Source of the DNA: Bacillota bacterium
GTDB taxonomy: Bacteria > Vulcanimicrobiota > JAJTBE01
Length of the DNA stretch: 64,000 bases
Direction of reading: 5' to 3'
Assembly: GCA_021287065.1 (NCBI GenBank)
Contig: JAJTBE010000147.1
Span: 1-64,000 of the forward strand
In this document: in pieces, positions 63,772-64,000 of the stretch
Numbering within the stretch: the stretch's first letter is position 1
Layout of the letters: each line of letters begins with the position of its first letter
The notes under the pieces: model-generated
Database searches by the model: none
What the model saw: only the letters and a program-made list of their open reading frames with translations
Told to the model about the DNA's origin: nothing
Translations under genes and position numbers: made by a program

Positions 63772-64000
63772 CAATTTCCCTTTTTGGGTTTAATGTCAGC
63801 TTTTCCACTTTTAGGCTCAACATTGCCCAATTCAGTAATGACCGTCTTTCCGCCGATGTGTTTGGTGTAGTCTTTATCAGCGGAGAGCCATTCCTCCCTG
63901 CCATATTCGTAAATATTTCCCCTGCGATCCCTTATTGTCAGAGTGCCGTCAGGTTCTTCCTCATCATCGGAATCAAACACACCTGTGGCGGGTTCTTCAG
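63771..64000 (-). CDS. Partial hypothetical protein (C-terminal end, cut by window edge)
   Basis: The last 76 or so codons of a protein whose 5' end is outside the window. An acidic stretch (EEPATGVFDSDDEEEPDG) precedes a compact basic/polar end (TLTIRDRRGNIYEYGREEWL and a GGKTVITELGN segment). A GTG at 63980 is an in-frame start but the frame stays open to 64000. It is translationally coupled to the ABC ATPase (shared stop/start), so it may belong to the same transporter. The family is unknown. Confidence 0.6.
   Translation of the reverse strand, partial: EEPATGVFDSDDEEEPDGTLTIRDRRGNIYEYGREEWLSADKDYTKHIGGKTVITELGNVEPKSGKADIKPKKGN

Overview
The window comes from a bacterial chromosome of moderate-to-low GC with densely packed genes. 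It carries a housekeeping block (ffh-rpsP-khpA-ylqD-rimM-trmD, lysS, one tRNA-Thr), many large signalling proteins and several secreted or membrane proteins. There is no plasmid, phage or CRISPR signature. The mix of zinc-ribbon/Ser-Thr-kinase/ankyrin proteins, TPR proteins, PocR-type sensors, a class III cyclase, GGDEF and HD-GYP proteins, and a LolD-type ATPase suggests a deep-branching, probably anaerobic, uncultured phylum of the Riflebacteria/Wallbacteria kind. That placement is inference; no 16S gene is present. About a quarter of the starts I could fix are TTG or GTG with good ribosome binding sites.

Layout. 1-535: repeat DNA. 536-5545 (minus): kinase-ankyrin protein, lone sugar-type ABC permease, M64-like metalloprotease, CPBP protease, methylmalonyl-CoA epimerase. 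5705-10330 (plus): dicarboxylate/amino-acid symporter and two TPR proteins. 10339-11770 (minus): TrkA-type K+ regulator, copper-chaperone-like protein, membrane-anchored unknown. 11981-16977 (plus): lysS, repeat DNA, HYExAFE-like protein, secreted small protein, methyltransferase. 17071-19193 (minus): two MerR paralogues separated by a mobile repeat. 19358-21941: ferredoxin, tRNA-Thr and a large repeat block. 21942-28385 (minus): the ffh...trmD operon ending in a second kinase-ankyrin gene. 28552-35631 (plus): signalling cluster (REC-GGDEF, site-2 protease, membrane protein, HEAT/coiled-coil adenylate cyclase, secreted Cache protein). 35640-44399: glycosyltransferase, LpxB-related/ATP-grasp/phosphoesterase/PocR sensor set, lipoprotein and a small protein. 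44410-55501: 1431-residue hybrid kinase, DtxR-FeoA regulator, HD-GYP protein with a lipase lipoprotein, secreted propeller. 55587-57808: methionine gamma-lyase and a secreted unknown. 58218-64000 (minus): a compact operon of four linked membrane genes (PQQ-propeller/DUF6754-like protein plus three integral or anchored membrane proteins), preceded by an ABC ATPase and a partial gene.

Two items deserve attention. First, a family of roughly 280-bp non-coding mobile elements has terminal inverted repeats CAATGCCNNTGAATTA and a 10-bp target duplication. It occurs at least five times complete and several times broken; one copy rewrote the C-terminus of a MerR gene in a way that can be reconstructed from the sequence. 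A second small inverted-repeat family and a 91-bp tandem repeat occur with it. Second, the four-gene membrane operon at 58218-63007 has no described function that I know of and looks like one envelope complex; it is the best candidate here for an undescribed system.
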